Source: Trichoplax sp. H2 (taxonomy: Eukaryota > Placozoa > Uniplacotomia > Trichoplacea). Taken from it: a stretch of 64,000 nt of DNA. Within the stretch, counting starts at the first letter, position 1. The number at the start of each line of letters is the position of its first letter. Below the pieces are notes generated by a model. It was not told the DNA's origin, made no database searches, and saw only the letters and a list, made by a program, of their open reading frames with translations. The position numbers were made by a program, and so were the translations under genes. Below are positions 63,513 through 64,000 of the stretch, piece after piece. The stretch is taken from assembly GCA_003344405.1 (NCBI GenBank), contig NOWV01000174.1, positions 103,266 through 167,265 of the forward strand, in the 5' to 3' direction.

Positions 63513-64000
63513 TGTGACAGAGTTATATACTGTATTAGAGTAGAATTATCTATGTTTGGATAATTCTGTTAGACTATCCTTATTTAGTTAACTTCTAATT
63601 TGGATATACTGTGTTTTAATATAGCACTGACTTTTTATCACAGTGACACTTATACACATACTGAAATTAATAGTTATAATAAGGAATGCAAATCATCTAC
63701 TTACAGTTCGAATCATTGCGATTGTAACTTACTTATGGTAGATTGTAAGTTATCGTGGAAATGTTCCGTGATAGGACATATCGTAATCTGACTATTCTGT
63801 ATTAGTCATTACATGTCTATGTTCGTAAATACTGTTGTCTGCATTAAGGAAGCAATAGCTGTAATTAATATCTAATTCAGTAAATGATTCCAAAGTTAAT
63901 CGTACTAACTATGACTCATGAACTATTGAGGAATAGTATATAAATGCAGTATATCGTGTAATAAATGGAATTCTCAAACTTAGTGTTTAACGTAAAATAC
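63513..64000 (+). mobile_element. LTR copy A4, running off the right edge
   Basis: It starts TGTGACAGAGTTATATACTG and aligns with copy A2 almost base for base to the end of the window, including the TATA-like AGTATATAAATG and an AATAAA. The 3' end and any internal retrotransposon sequence lie outside the window, so it could be a solo LTR or the 5' LTR of a longer element. Confidence 0.7.

Noticed and set aside
1-64000. CRISPR arrays, rRNA genes or bacterial operons
   Set aside because: No spaced direct repeats, rRNA core motifs or polycistronic layout; the window is intron-rich animal DNA.

Overview
This window looks like nuclear DNA of an early-branching animal. It is strongly AT-rich. Genes are cut into many small exons by short GT-AG introns, and the exon-intron structure can be traced almost codon by codon against vertebrate orthologues. 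The gene set is clearly metazoan (CoREST, MAX, a relaxin-receptor-like LGR, a HNK-1/GlcAT-type glucuronyltransferase). Compact genes, high AT and near one-to-one orthology best fit a placozoan (Trichoplax/Hoilungia type). That assignment is an inference. All gene models here were assembled by hand from splice signals, reading phase and remembered family motifs; no search was run.

Layout, left to right: DTD1 (-, 432-2063); CFAP70 (+, 3069-10076, 30 exons); ERLEC1 (-, 10445-14478, 17 exons); MAX (+, 16664-19220); CoREST/RCOR (+, 22611-27669, 15 exons); PPP5C (-, 29840-34323, 15 exons); a B3GAT-family glucuronyltransferase (+, 35466-37616); and a very large LDLa-LRR-7TM receptor (-, 39727 to at least 58846). 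The receptor has at least 33 leucine-rich-repeat exons. DTD1/CFAP70, ERLEC1/MAX and PPP5C/B3GAT are divergent pairs. CFAP70/ERLEC1, RCOR/PPP5C and B3GAT/LGR are convergent.

The genes do not form one pathway. They cover tRNA proofreading (DTD1), cilia (CFAP70), ER glycoprotein quality control (ERLEC1), transcription (MAX, RCOR), a protein phosphatase (PPP5C), proteoglycan/glycan synthesis (B3GAT) and signalling (LGR).

Non-coding structure is informative. Arrays of the pentamers TACAG/CTGTA (palindromic GTACTGTAC and GTACAGTAC strings) concentrate in the 5' intergenic spaces and are almost absent from the 3'-3' spaces. A MITE-like element (15133-15398) and a 3 x ~90 bp tandem repeat lie between ERLEC1 and MAX. 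The receptor gene carries seven copies or fragments of an LTR family (TGTCAC...GTGACA ends), all antisense to it. One is a complete solo LTR with a 5-bp target duplication. Two of the three 20-N assembly gaps are flanked by duplicated sequence, one copy with and one without the LTR, which looks like heterozygous insertions mis-assembled in tandem.
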